From: Shewanella ulleungensis
GTDB lineage: Bacteria; Pseudomonadota; Gammaproteobacteria; Enterobacterales; Shewanellaceae
DNA: 64,000 nt
Reading direction: 5' to 3'
Assembly: GCF_014648315.1 (NCBI RefSeq)
Contig: NZ_BMQW01000011.1
Span: 1 to 64,000, forward strand
Of the stretch, positions 26,902 to 35,553 are shown piece after piece (the first letter of the stretch is position 1; each line of letters opens with the position of its first letter). The translations under genes were made by a program, and so were the position numbers. The notes below the pieces were generated by a model. The model worked only from the letters and a program-made list of their open reading frames with translations, did no database searches and was not told the DNA's origin.

Positions 26902-27582
26902 TTAATGCTGACTGTTATGCATCATCACATTGGTGATTATTCTGGTAGTTGGTGCCGTTTGGGGTTTGAGCGCAACGTGGTACATAGCCTCTGCAACAGT
27001 GTTTGCATCAATCGGTTGGTATTTACGCAGTGGCCCAATAAATAGCCAGCCAAGGACACTAAATAATATTTGTCCTATGCCTTCTAAAAAACGCCCTTGA
27101 GCGCGCTCACCTAGCAATAAGCTGGGTTGGAAAATATTTAGCACGGGCAATTCCATTGCACTTAGCCCTTGTTCTAGTTCGCCTTTAATCCGATTATAAA
27201 ACACAGTTGATTTGGCGCTGGCCCCTTGAGCGGTGACTACCATAAATTTGAGTGTGGGACTATTTTGGGCTTGGCATAATTTGGCAAAGGCTAATACGGC
27301 AAGTTTATCAACCTGAATAAAAGCTTCCTCGCTGCCGGCTTCCTTAATGGTTGTGCCAAGACAACAAAACGCATGGTCGATTTTTTCAGGTAAAGTTAAC
27401 TCACGTAACTCATCTATTTGGCAGGCAATAAATTGCACTTTTTCTGCACCAAACTGATGCTCAACTAAGGCCGGGGTTGAGCGGCCAATTACGATAACTT
27501 TGCTGTACTGTTCACTTTCAATTAATTGGCTCAGTAATGCATTACCTACTAGGCCAGTCGCGCCCATTATCGCAGCAATCAT
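26902..27582 (-). CDS. NAD(P)-binding Rossmann oxidoreductase (HTATIP2/YraR-like)
   Basis: A 226-residue atypical short-chain dehydrogenase-type protein. G-A-T-G-L-V-G-N at residues 8-15 is the dinucleotide-binding loop, C-C-L-G-T-T near residue 75 follows, and Y-N-R-I-K-G-E near residue 129 gives the Y-x-x-x-K pair. The pattern matches the TIP30/HTATIP2 and YraR group, whose bacterial substrates are unknown. It is soluble, cytoplasmic and monocistronic, with its promoter in the gap shared with the divergent nitroreductase gene. Confidence 0.8.
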   Translation of the reverse strand: MIAAIMGATGLVGNALLSQLIESEQYSKVIVIGRSTPALVEHQFGAEKVQFIACQIDELRELTLPEKIDHAFCCLGTTIKEAGSEEAFIQVDKLAVLAFAKLCQAQNSPTLKFMVVTAQGASAKSTVFYNRIKGELEQGLSAMELPVLNIFQPSLLLGERAQGRFLEGIGQILFSVLGWLFIGPLRKYQPIDANTVAEAMYHVALKPQTAPTTRIITNVMMHNSQH

Positions 27583-27738
27583 ATAATCCTTTATTAAGCA
27601 TAAGCTAAAACGTTGAACTGTTGCTATTGACTGTAATCTGTCGGCGATAGGGATTCAATAAGAATATTTGTATAGCATTTTAAGTTATGTTTGTTAGCTT
27701 ATAGCATTATCTCAATCGGCTTACTTTAAGGACATGTT

Positions 27739-28407
27739 ATGACAGCTCATATGCCGCTTACCGATTTTATAGAATACCCGCAAGATGAAATGCTCAAACG
27801 TGCCCAAGATAACTACCAGCAAGTTAAGCGTCGTCACTCTATTAGGGCTTTTTCCGACAGGGTTGTACCGCAAGCCATTATTGAGCAATGCATATTAGCC
27901 GCAGGCACAGCACCAAATGGCGCGAATCATCAACCTTGGCATTTTGTGGCGATTAATAGCCCTGAGATAAAAGCACAAATTCGGCAACAAGCTGAAGCGT
28001 TAGAGCAGGCTTTTTATGCTGGACGAGCAGGAGAAGAATGGTTAGATGCGTTAAAGCCATTGGGCACCGACGCGAATAAACCTTATTTAGAACATGCGCC
28101 CTGGCTTATTGCGGTCTTTAGCAAAAAACGCAGTGAAGATGAGGGCGAGCAAAAAACAAATTATTATGTGCATGAGTCTGTAGGCATCGCGACCGGTTTT
28201 TTAATTCAAGCATTGCATCATGCTGGGCTAGGTACATTAACACATACCCCTAAACCAATGAGCTTTTTGAGCAAAGTGTGTGGCCGAGACAATGATAACG
28301 AACGACCTTATATGTTAATTATTGCCGGTTATCCTGCAGATAATGCTACGGTTCCACAACACGCCATAGATAAAAAGTCATTGAATGAGATTTGTGATTT
28401 TATATAG
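27739..28407 (+). CDS. nitroreductase family FMN oxidoreductase
   Basis: A 222-residue flavoprotein. R-R-H-S-I-R-A-F near residue 31-38 binds FMN phosphate. A-P-N-G-A-N-H-Q-P-W-H-F near 59-70, and G-I-A-T-G-F-L-I-Q-A-L-H-H-A-G-L-G near 150-166, complete the fold. The N-A-N-H-Q-P-W and C-terminal pattern recall the iodotyrosine-deiodinase-like subgroup, but substrate cannot be stated. AAGGACATGTT precedes the ATG. It is divergent from the Rossmann oxidoreductase, and the two may share regulation. Confidence 0.87.
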   Translation: MTAHMPLTDFIEYPQDEMLKRAQDNYQQVKRRHSIRAFSDRVVPQAIIEQCILAAGTAPNGANHQPWHFVAINSPEIKAQIRQQAEALEQAFYAGRAGEEWLDALKPLGTDANKPYLEHAPWLIAVFSKKRSEDEGEQKTNYYVHESVGIATGFLIQALHHAGLGTLTHTPKPMSFLSKVCGRDNDNERPYMLIIAGYPADNATVPQHAIDKKSLNEICDFI

Positions 28408-28520
28408 CGGTATTATCACTAAGCATCATCATTCATACTTTTGATGGTTAATAAGTTGTTTATGATTGTATATGGGCTGAGGGGATAACGCTCTGCTTTA
28501 GCTTGAGGTACTATTGCAAT

Positions 28521-28536
28521 CGTGAACGGTTTCACG
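28521..28536. promoter_or_regulatory. perfect inverted repeat upstream of 28572, possible operator
   Basis: CGTGAA-CGGT-TTCACG is a 6-bp-arm palindrome 36 bases before the next start codon. Its size and position suit a dimeric repressor site. The regulator is unknown. Confidence 0.35.
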
Positions 28537-28571
28537 GTATGCAAATTTGAAGTGTATTAAATGGAGTTAAT

Positions 28572-28958
28572 ATGAAATTATCAAGCGCGGTACTGACATT
28601 TGCTTTAGGTGGCATGATGTCTATGTTGGCAGAAGCTGACAATCAAGCTCCCCAATCAACACAAGGCAATTTGGTTGAGCTGTCGATTAAACTTAATGAT
28701 GACTCAATTGGATTAAGCTGTTTGCCGAAAACAGAGGCAGCAGGTGTGAGTGCAGATTGGGTTGTTGAATGCAATCGCTTGGCTTATGCCTATCTCAGTG
28801 CTAAATCTGCCGAAGGAGTGATGTTTCTGCGTCAAATTAATACCAAACCATTTGGTATGGCCGCAGATTTTATTGCCACCAATTTGATGCAAAATCCGGC
28901 TGGATTTAAAGCGGTAAATATCTCGCAAGATTTTGAGTTTACAACTAAAAAAACTTAA
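28572..28958 (+). CDS. hypothetical secreted protein
   Basis: A 128-residue protein with an N-terminal signal peptide (cleavage probably after A-E-A). GGAG precedes the ATG. The mature part has two cysteines, in S-C-L-P-K and V-E-C-N-R, that could form a disulfide in the periplasm, plus mixed helix/strand content. No domain is recognised. It is followed by a hairpin terminator shared with lpxL. The palindrome upstream suggests it is regulated. Confidence 0.6.
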   Translation: MKLSSAVLTFALGGMMSMLAEADNQAPQSTQGNLVELSIKLNDDSIGLSCLPKTEAAGVSADWVVECNRLAYAYLSAKSAEGVMFLRQINTKPFGMAADFIATNLMQNPAGFKAVNISQDFEFTTKKT

Positions 28959-28992
28959 GTCATCAATGCAGCTTAGCTTATTAAGCATAAAG

Positions 28993-29020
28993 AAAAAGCG
29001 CTCAGAGGCGCTTTATCTTT
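28993..29020. terminator. bidirectional terminator between 28958 and lpxL
   Basis: AAAGCGC-TCAGAG-GCGCTTT with A-rich left and T-rich right flanks lies between convergent genes. Confidence 0.75.
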
Positions 29021-29033
29021 ATGGTGATTGGCA

Positions 29034-29960
29034 TTATTTATACAATGAAGGTGAGCCTTTAACTGGTCTGGTTTTAAATCGTCGATGGAGCCACATGTAT
29101 TGGCTTCTGTTGCGATTAATTAATTGCTCAACAATTTGATTACCGCGAATGGCATCATCGGTTTCGTTGTCGCCAGGAAAGTTGTCGAGTGCCGGCATGA
29201 TCTCGAGATTATAGCCGGTGTCATCAGCGTTACGTTCAACAAAAAAAGGTAATACGTTGGCTTTACCTAATCGAGCAAGCGAGGTTGCACCGGTAATTGT
29301 CGCGGCATTTGGTACGGCAAAAAATGGGATAAAAACCGCACTTGAGCGGCCAAAATCTTGATCAGCGGTGTACCAGATGACATCTGGAGCGCGCAAACTG
29401 CGGATCATTTGGCGTACATCACGCTTAGGGACTAAACCTTTATTTGAGCGCAAACGACCTTTAACTTGTAAATACTCCATCACCGGGTTGTTATGCGGAC
29501 GATATACTCCAATTCCGGGAGCAAATTGACCAAAGATACGCGCGCCCATTTCAAGTGGTAAACAATGCACTGCAAATAAAATCACCCCTTTACCATTGTC
29601 TAAGCTATTGCTGACATGCTCTGTGCCTTTTATCGTCATGTGCTGTTGAATACGCTCATTTGACCACCACCAAGCATTAATAGTGTCGAATAATGCTTTG
29701 CCAGTTTCTTCAAAGGTACTATCGAGGAGCTGCTGCTTGTCTGTTTCGCTCATGTCAGGAAAACACAAATCAATATTTCGACGAGCGGTATGAGCACGAC
29801 TTTTAGCGAATTTTTTAACTAGGCGACCAATGGCGCTGCCCATTTTCATTTGCCAACGCAAGGGCAGTAATAAGGTGGTGCGCATTAATAAAACGCCAAA
29901 CCACATAGGCCAATGTTTAGGATGATATAAATCAGAAGAAAATTCGGCTTTTTCTACCAC
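29034..29960 (-). CDS. lpxL: lipid A biosynthesis lauroyltransferase, LpxL/LpxP family
   Basis: A 308-residue inner-membrane acyltransferase adding a secondary acyl chain to Kdo2-lipid IVA. An N-terminal membrane segment follows F-S-S-D-L-Y-H-P-K-H-W-P. The catalytic H-x4-E is seen as H-C-L-P-L-E near residue 133. G-I-G-V-Y-R-P-H-N-N-P, G-R-L-R-S-N-K-G and the end Y-M-W-L-H-R-R-F-K-T-R-P closely match E. coli LpxL as I recall it. It starts at GTG with no clear ribosome site, so the start is less certain. It is divergent from hldE, another lipopolysaccharide gene. The acyl chain specificity cannot be told. Confidence 0.9.
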   Translation of the reverse strand: MVEKAEFSSDLYHPKHWPMWFGVLLMRTTLLLPLRWQMKMGSAIGRLVKKFAKSRAHTARRNIDLCFPDMSETDKQQLLDSTFEETGKALFDTINAWWWSNERIQQHMTIKGTEHVSNSLDNGKGVILFAVHCLPLEMGARIFGQFAPGIGVYRPHNNPVMEYLQVKGRLRSNKGLVPKRDVRQMIRSLRAPDVIWYTADQDFGRSSAVFIPFFAVPNAATITGATSLARLGKANVLPFFVERNADDTGYNLEIMPALDNFPGDNETDDAIRGNQIVEQLINRNRSQYMWLHRRFKTRPVKGSPSLYK

Positions 29961-30065
29961 AGATGACTCGTCTTGTTCACAAAAATTATTTGTTATTCTA
30001 ACTCATTATTCTGATGAAAATTAGGTACAATTACGGTTAAATTTTTGCAACACAGTGAATACACA

Positions 30066-31496
30066 ATGAAGGTTTCTCTCCCAGCGTTTGAAAATGCGCG
30101 TATTTTAGTGATTGGGGATGTAATGTTGGATCGCTATTGGGTAGGTCCAACTGGACGCATTTCACCCGAAGCGCCTGTGCCTGTTGTTAAAATTAATCAG
30201 ATTGAAGATAGGCCCGGCGGAGCTGCTAACGTGGCATTAAATATTGCCGCTCTGGGCGGGCATGTTCATTTAGCCGGCCTTGTTGGTCAAGACGAAACCG
30301 CCGAAGCTCTAACTCAAGGAGTCAAAGTATTTGGGGTTGAGCCGCAATGGTTAAGTGTTGCCGATAAGCCAACGATTACAAAATTACGTGTTTTGTCTCG
30401 TAACCAGCAATTAATACGTTTGGATTTTGAAGAGTCGTTTGATAAGGCCAGCAGCCAAGCGCTGTTTGACCAAAGTGAAACGATTTTAGATAACGTTGAT
30501 GTATTAGTGCTATCTGATTACGCCAAAGGCGCGATTCACGAGCCGAAAGATTTTATTGCCAAAGCTCGCGCGAAAGGCGTGACCGTATTGGTCGATCCTA
30601 AAGGTCATGATTTTGCGCGCTATCACGGTGCGTCACTCATTACACCTAATATGAGTGAGTTTGAAGCTGTGGTCGGTACCGTAACGGGTGAAAATGATCT
30701 GATTGAAAAAGCTCAAGCGCTTATAAAGTTACATGATTTTAAAGCCATTTTAGTGACACGTTCAGAAAAGGGCATGACCTTGGTGTCTAAAGACCAACCT
30801 GAACTGCATATCCCAACCGTTGCCCGTGAAGTGTATGACGTGACAGGGGCAGGTGATACTGTGATTTCTGCATTAGCCACATCGATTGCTGCTGGTGCGA
30901 CTTTAGCGCAAGCATGTGCCATCGCTAATACCGCAGCAGGTGTGGTTGTGGGCAAACTTGGCACCTCGACAGTGAGTCGCATTGAGCTTATTCAAGCATT
31001 AGCGCTGAATCATGGCGAATCTGGTTTTGGTGTGATGACGGAAGATCAATTAGCGTACGCAATGGAGCAGGCCCGTTTACGTGGGGAACGTATTGTGATG
31101 ACTAATGGCTGTTTTGATATTTTACATGCCGGTCATGTGAGCTATTTACAACAAGCTAAAGCCTTGGGCGATCGCTTAATTGTGGCTGTAAATAGCGATG
31201 ATTCCGTAACGCGTTTAAAAGGCCCTGGTCGTCCTGTTAACCCTGTCGATCGCCGTATGGCTGTATTAGCAGGATTAGCTTCTGTGGATTGGGTTGTGCC
31301 GTTTGCTGAAGATACCCCGCAACGCGTGATTGCCCGCTTATTACCTGATGCACTCGTCAAAGGTGGCGACTATAAAGTAGAAGATATTGCTGGTGGCGCT
31401 GAAGTAATTGCTGCCGGCGGCAAAGTCGAGGTGCTTGGTTTTGAAGAAGGTGTATCAACGACCGCAATTATCCAAAATATTATGTCGAAAAAATAA
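30066..31496 (+). CDS. hldE: bifunctional heptose 7-phosphate kinase / heptose 1-phosphate adenylyltransferase
   Basis: A 476-residue two-domain enzyme for ADP-heptose of the lipopolysaccharide inner core. Residues 1-315 form a ribokinase-type kinase ([27 protein letters not shown]). Residues about 340-476 form a nucleotidyltransferase ([12 protein letters not shown], then V-K-G-G-D-Y). The ATG at 30066 fits the family start M-K-V-S-L-P-A-F; the upstream TTG does not. It is divergent from lpxL, and a secreted zincin gene follows three bases after its stop. Confidence 0.95.
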   Translation: MKVSLPAFENARILVIGDVMLDRYWVGPTGRISPEAPVPVVKINQIEDRPGGAANVALNIAALGGHVHLAGLVGQDETAEALTQGVKVFGVEPQWLSVADKPTITKLRVLSRNQQLIRLDFEESFDKASSQALFDQSETILDNVDVLVLSDYAKGAIHEPKDFIAKARAKGVTVLVDPKGHDFARYHGASLITPNMSEFEAVVGTVTGENDLIEKAQALIKLHDFKAILVTRSEKGMTLVSKDQPELHIPTVAREVYDVTGAGDTVISALATSIAAGATLAQACAIANTAAGVVVGKLGTSTVSRIELIQALALNHGESGFGVMTEDQLAYAMEQARLRGERIVMTNGCFDILHAGHVSYLQQAKALGDRLIVAVNSDDSVTRLKGPGRPVNPVDRRMAVLAGLASVDWVVPFAEDTPQRVIARLLPDALVKGGDYKVEDIAGGAEVIAAGGKVEVLGFEEGVSTTAIIQNIMSKK

Positions 31497-31499
31497 TTG

Positions 31500-32462
31500 A
31501 TGGTTAAACACTGGCAATGGTTATTCATCGGCCTTATCGGTAACTGCACTAGCGTTGCCAGTGAAACCTTATCGACTCAAACAGCAGCTTCTATTGAACT
31601 TAAATACCCTGTAACGGCGTCATGGCAAATCGATGCAGTCAAAGGATCCCCTCATTCTCAGGGGGAATTTACAGATATAGGTAACAAGCGTGCATTAATT
31701 TGTCATTTATCTCAATTAACAGCTTGCCTAAAGCGATTGCCGATACCCCTTCAAAAGCAGCAAGTATTTTCGTCGAAAGCGATCCGTGCTGCCATGGGGT
31801 ATAAAAGTGCCATGGTGTTATCGGCTATTGATGAGCACATTGCCGGTATCATTGTCGTTAATCCGACCAAAGATATTGCCGAGCAAAGTGGTTCGATAGG
31901 GCTAACGACTTATCAATTGCCTTTACCTCAACAAGCGCAATTAACGCTGTGGCATGAGATTGGGCATCTACACAATATACGCCTACAAAACAAAATATTA
32001 CCGAACTCATTAACCGAATATCAACATGAATGGCTAGCCGACTTATATTTACTGTGGCGTATTGCCCAGCACTATTCTCAGCTTGATCTTGCGTGGCAAC
32101 AATTTCACCGTCGCAATCTGGCGTTAATTAACGATAGCGGTAATTTATCTCACTGGAGTGCGCCACAACTTCAAATAGTACTAACTCACTACACTATTGA
32201 GCAATTACAGCATTTTATTCGGTACGATGATTTTATTGCTGAGGTGTATCCATTGATGCCTATATGGTCGTCACGCGACATGGGGGAGTTTTCGAGTTTA
32301 GTGCAACGAACATTTGGTGCTGGCGTTGTTCAACCTTTACCTGGATATATGTTTTGGCGTCAACCTAAGTTAGTTGAAGTCCTATCGCCAACACTTGAAC
32401 AGCTGATGGGCAAAGACTCGGCGCAGCGATGGCTACAAAATCAATTCAGTACAATTCAATAA
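31500..32462 (+). CDS. secreted HEXXH zinc metallopeptidase-like protein
   Basis: A 320-residue protein with a signal peptide ending near V-A-S. W-H-E-I-G-H-L-H-N near residue 151-159 is an H-E-x-x-H zinc site. About 25 residues later comes H-E-W-L-A-D-L-Y, whose glutamate, with A-D after it, fits a gluzincin-type third ligand. No named family is recognised. The ATG is 3 bases after hldE, so the two genes are almost certainly co-transcribed and probably translationally coupled. A periplasmic role tied to the envelope is a reasonable inference, but the substrate is unknown. Two cysteines, in C-H-L-S-Q-L-T-A-C, may form a disulfide. Confidence 0.7.
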   Translation: MVKHWQWLFIGLIGNCTSVASETLSTQTAASIELKYPVTASWQIDAVKGSPHSQGEFTDIGNKRALICHLSQLTACLKRLPIPLQKQQVFSSKAIRAAMGYKSAMVLSAIDEHIAGIIVVNPTKDIAEQSGSIGLTTYQLPLPQQAQLTLWHEIGHLHNIRLQNKILPNSLTEYQHEWLADLYLLWRIAQHYSQLDLAWQQFHRRNLALINDSGNLSHWSAPQLQIVLTHYTIEQLQHFIRYDDFIAEVYPLMPIWSSRDMGEFSSLVQRTFGAGVVQPLPGYMFWRQPKLVEVLSPTLEQLMGKDSAQRWLQNQFSTIQ

Positions 32463-32709
32463 TTTGTAACTCTTTGTGACTCAAAAAAAACACATCATAT
32501 TTTACCGTACGCAAATCATTTGTCAGACAATTTCTATAACCTTTGATTTTAAAGGGGTAAACCATTAGTTATCGCGATAATGTTCTGTTTTGCACGTTCT
32601 TTCTGGATATTGTACGGTTAAATATGTTGTAAACTTGCTAATTCTTAGCAGAATTTTCTAGTATGGTCTGGTAAGCTCTTGCACCAAAATAATTAGAGAG
32701 ACCACGTTT

Positions 32710-33183
32710 ATGGCCAAGCGTTCACGCGTTGAAACTGAGTTAACCGTTAACCAAATTTTAGACGAAGCCTTTAAACAAATCCTCACGATTGGTTTTGAAG
32801 CAATGTCATATACCACTTTATCTGCAGCCACTGGGGTAAGTCGAACTGGTATTAGCCATCATTTTCCACGTAAAACGGAATTTTTAGTGCGTTTAGATGA
32901 ACGCATAGGGCAGTTTTTCATTGAGGGATTAGATTTTTCTTCAATTGAGTCATTACAGCAATCTTGGTATGCATTGATGCAACAATCCGAGCGCAAAGCC
33001 GTATTACAACTATTTTTTAGTTTGTGCGGCAGTGTTGATGACAATGTAAAAACGCTTAAATCGCTTAACATGGCAAAAGAGACTGCAATCAGTCATTTTG
33101 CTGAGGCAGGTAGCCAATGTGTTGAGCAACTAGTTGGACACAGTGCATTAGCACTATTAAATGATGGACAAACTGCGCAATAA
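32710..33183 (+). CDS. TetR-family transcriptional regulator
   Basis: A 157-residue protein. The first 60 residues are a TetR HTH: helix 1 with E-A-F-K-Q-I-L, then T-T-L-S-A-A-T-G-V-S-R-T-G-I-S-H-H-F-P-R-K-T-E-F as helix-turn-helix. The ligand domain is shorter than the usual 120-140 residues. The target and ligand are unknown. GAGAGACC precedes the ATG. About 250 bases of AT-rich DNA separate it from the preceding gene. There is no divergent partner gene, so autoregulation or a distant target is likely. Confidence 0.8.
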   Translation: MAKRSRVETELTVNQILDEAFKQILTIGFEAMSYTTLSAATGVSRTGISHHFPRKTEFLVRLDERIGQFFIEGLDFSSIESLQQSWYALMQQSERKAVLQLFFSLCGSVDDNVKTLKSLNMAKETAISHFAEAGSQCVEQLVGHSALALLNDGQTAQ

Positions 33184-33346
33184 AGCTATTGAGTGTAGTA
33201 AAAAATTTGGCTAAGTAGTCATTTTACCTGTAAGTAACACATCGGTGTTTAAATTGACGTTATGATCAATAAAACAACGATACCATTACCTGAAGTGCGG
33301 CAATTTAAAAGTTAAATTGAGCGTAAAACAGGATAGCTAAATGGTC

Positions 33347-33386
33347 AAAAACGCGAGCTAAACACAACGTGTCGCTCGCGTTTTTA
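33347..33386. terminator. bidirectional terminator
   Basis: AAAAACGCGAGC and GCTCGCGTTTTT form a 12-bp stem with a 15-base loop, placed between the convergent TetR and DUF3581 genes. Confidence 0.85.
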
Positions 33387-33409
33387 TTTTGCGTATGAAT
33401 AAAAAACAG

Positions 33410-34108
33410 TTAACGCTGTTTTCTACTTTCATAGGCGTCACACAGCAGTTGTGCTTTTTCATCGTCATATTCACGTAAACCACTTAACACCAAGGTTTTC
33501 ATCCCGCTACCAATCACTTTACCTTCGCTTTGCAGTTCAAATGTTAAGGTGACATCGCCACGTTTGCCATTAATGACTAGGGCCTGATCAACTAAGTGCA
33601 AACTCATTGTTGTAAAATCAAAATGATCAAGATGGAACGACATGCTCTCGTAAATAACCAATGGGCGGTCTGGGTTAATCATCACTTGATGTTGCTTCAT
33701 CATTGGCATTAACACATGGATGAAGTTAAGCCCTGAAAACGCGACATAACTTTTAATGAATGCCGCGGTTTGCACATCGCATTTACATACCTCACCCTGG
33801 CGTTCAATATGCAGATACTCTTTGCCTTTGGTATCACAAATACTGAATTTTTCAGTGACGCTTTTATCAAGATGAAGTTCGACATTATCACCCACCATAC
33901 CTGCAAACTTAAACTTCATGTTCGCGCTTAAACCGTATTCTGTTAATACTAATGCAAACAGTAAGTCACCAGGTACACAAAAACGTTTGGCACCAACGTC
34001 ATGAATAGGGTTAAAGTCTTCAGCCACTTTTTTGGCAAAGTCACTTGCTTGCTGTGCAGAGATAAACACACTTTGATCTTGCTTAGTAAAATAAGGTGAT
34101 AAAAACAT
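33410..34108 (-). CDS. DUF3581 family protein
   Basis: A 232-residue cytoplasmic protein starting M-F-L-S-P-Y-F. D-F-N-P-I-H-D near residue 32, then R-F-C-V-P-G-D-L-L-F, recall both DUF3581 and the hot-dog fold of MaoC-type dehydratases, where D-x-N-x-x-H is catalytic (here D-F-N-P-I-H). A second hot-dog-like half is plausible in the C-terminal part. DUF3581 is restricted to gammaproteobacteria as far as I know, with no proven role. If the hot-dog reading is right, an acyl-CoA or acyl-ACP substrate is likely. Confidence 0.75.
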   Translation of the reverse strand: MFLSPYFTKQDQSVFISAQQASDFAKKVAEDFNPIHDVGAKRFCVPGDLLFALVLTEYGLSANMKFKFAGMVGDNVELHLDKSVTEKFSICDTKGKEYLHIERQGEVCKCDVQTAAFIKSYVAFSGLNFIHVLMPMMKQHQVMINPDRPLVIYESMSFHLDHFDFTTMSLHLVDQALVINGKRGDVTLTFELQSEGKVIGSGMKTLVLSGLREYDDEKAQLLCDAYESRKQR

Positions 34109-34350
34109 AAAGAATAATTCTTATTGGTCAGTTGTCTGCTATCGCACCGCAGCGGTTTGTTACTGATTATGCAGCAATAAACATGCTTATGGGCAACAAT
34201 ATATTAATAAAATAGTTAATTGAGCCAGAGTGTACTTTAAAACATCAAATAAACTCACCCGATGACTAGGCTGTACACCTTTCGCTTCAATTTAAGCGTG
34301 TTTGATTGGAGCAAAATTAATCAGCAAAGCACAACAGACCTAGACTCTAA

Positions 34351-34848
34351 TTACATATCTTTCCATTGCAAATTATTCAACGGGTATCCACCAAACCATT
34401 TTGGCTCATCGAGTACGAAATGAGAGGCGATATTTTCGATGCCTAAATCTGCTTGTAAAAGCTCATCACAAAAGTCATTAAATTCTTCAATAGAAGTGCA
34501 AATGACAAAAGCGATATAATCAATTCCACCATTCACTCTTAAGCAGTCGACAATTTGAGGGTATTTTTTTGCAGAACGCTCGAAAATAGAGCAGTTTTGA
34601 TAGGTGTTACTCTTTAGCTTGATATTGATATAGGCTTTTACATTAACGCAGAGTTTATTGATATCTAACGCCATAACATACTGTAATATATAGCCGCAAT
34701 CTTCCATCGCTTTTACTCGTTGTAGGCATGCACTGGGTGACAAACCTACCCGTTCAGATAATTCGTTATTACTAATTCGAGAGTTATTCTGTAGTTCAAT
34801 AAGAATATTTCGATTTATTTTATCCAGTTTGACAGGTTTTTTTATCAT
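34351..34848 (-). CDS. Lrp/AsnC-family transcriptional regulator
   Basis: A 165-residue regulator. Residues about 5-60 hold the HTH (L-D-K-I-N-R-N-I-L, then N-E-L-S-E-R-V-G-L-S-P-S-A-C-L-Q-R-V-K), and the rest is the RAM effector-binding domain. Family members bind amino acids and form octamers. It is divergent from the cyclophilin gene and lies beside the TonB receptor-hydantoinase operon, so it probably regulates that cluster in response to an amino acid or the substrate. An inverted repeat in the divergent gap could be its site. Confidence 0.85.
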   Translation of the reverse strand: MIKKPVKLDKINRNILIELQNNSRISNNELSERVGLSPSACLQRVKAMEDCGYILQYVMALDINKLCVNVKAYINIKLKSNTYQNCSIFERSAKKYPQIVDCLRVNGGIDYIAFVICTSIEEFNDFCDELLQADLGIENIASHFVLDEPKWFGGYPLNNLQWKDM

Positions 34849-34945
34849 TCATCTTGTCCTTTTATGCCTTGCAAAAGAATAACCTGATTTGTAGGCATTA
34901 TTCACCAAATAACTCAAAATAGTTAACATGTTTCCGATTAAAATT

Positions 34946-34972
34946 TTTAATAAATATATGATAATTATTAAA
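34946..34972. promoter_or_regulatory. AT-rich inverted repeat, possible Lrp-type operator
   Basis: TTTAATAA and TTATTAAA arms separated by 11 bases sit between the divergent lrp-type and cyclophilin genes. Lrp-family sites are AT-rich palindromes, so the location is suggestive. Such repeats are also common by chance in AT-rich DNA. Confidence 0.35.
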
Positions 34973-34995
34973 TTATGATTCTCTGGAGAGTATAG

Positions 34996-35523
34996 GTGAT
35001 ACATAACCCAAAAGTAAAAATACACACTGACATTGGCGACCTCATCGTTACTCTATACGCGGATAAAGCCCCCGTAACAGTCAGTAACTTCTTAAATTAT
35101 GTCCAACAAAAGCGATTCAATAACTCGACGATATTTCGAATTGTCACTGAAAGTAATGCTGAGCAGCCTGAAGATGCCAATACAAAAATTCAAGTGATCC
35201 AAGCAGGATTACCGCCCGAACATCCATTACTTTTACCGCCGATAATCCATGAGTCAACAAAAGATTCTGGGCTTTCACATACTCATGGCACCATCTCGAT
35301 GGCGAGATTTGAACCGGGTAGTGCAGATGGTAGCTTCTTTTTCAGTGTTGGGGATCAATTAGAACTTGATTATGGTGGTAAACGTTATAGTGACGGCCTT
35401 GGTTTCGCTGCTTTTGGCCGAATTACTGACGGGATAGACGCGTTAACAAGTATTTTTGAACAGGCAGAGCCACAAGAATATCTTAAGAACGAAATCACTA
35501 TAAAATCAATAGCCTTGATTTGA
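34996..35523 (+). CDS. cyclophilin-type peptidyl-prolyl cis-trans isomerase
   Basis: A 175-residue single cyclophilin domain without signal peptide, so probably cytoplasmic. I-H-T-D-I-G-D-L, A-P-V-T-V-S-N-F-L-N-Y-V, F-R-I-V near residue 44 (with the catalytic arginine), G-T-I-S-M-A-R near residue 95 and F-F-F-S-V-G-D mark the family. GTG 34996 is supported by CTGGAGAG six bases upstream. It is divergent from the Lrp-type gene and convergent with the MFS gene. Its placement in a catabolic cluster is unusual for a housekeeping isomerase and suggests a linked role. Confidence 0.85.
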   Translation: MIHNPKVKIHTDIGDLIVTLYADKAPVTVSNFLNYVQQKRFNNSTIFRIVTESNAEQPEDANTKIQVIQAGLPPEHPLLLPPIIHESTKDSGLSHTHGTISMARFEPGSADGSFFFSVGDQLELDYGGKRYSDGLGFAAFGRITDGIDALTSIFEQAEPQEYLKNEITIKSIALI

Positions 35524-35536
35524 TTTCAAGGCTATT
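35508..35536. terminator. hairpin overlapping the cyclophilin stop codon
   Basis: AATAGCCTTGA and TCAAGGCTATT pair over 11 bp, with the TGA stop in the loop. It ends both the cyclophilin gene and, from the other side, the operon ending at 35554. Confidence 0.65.
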
Positions 35537-35553
35537 TCGTTTATGGGATAGCC

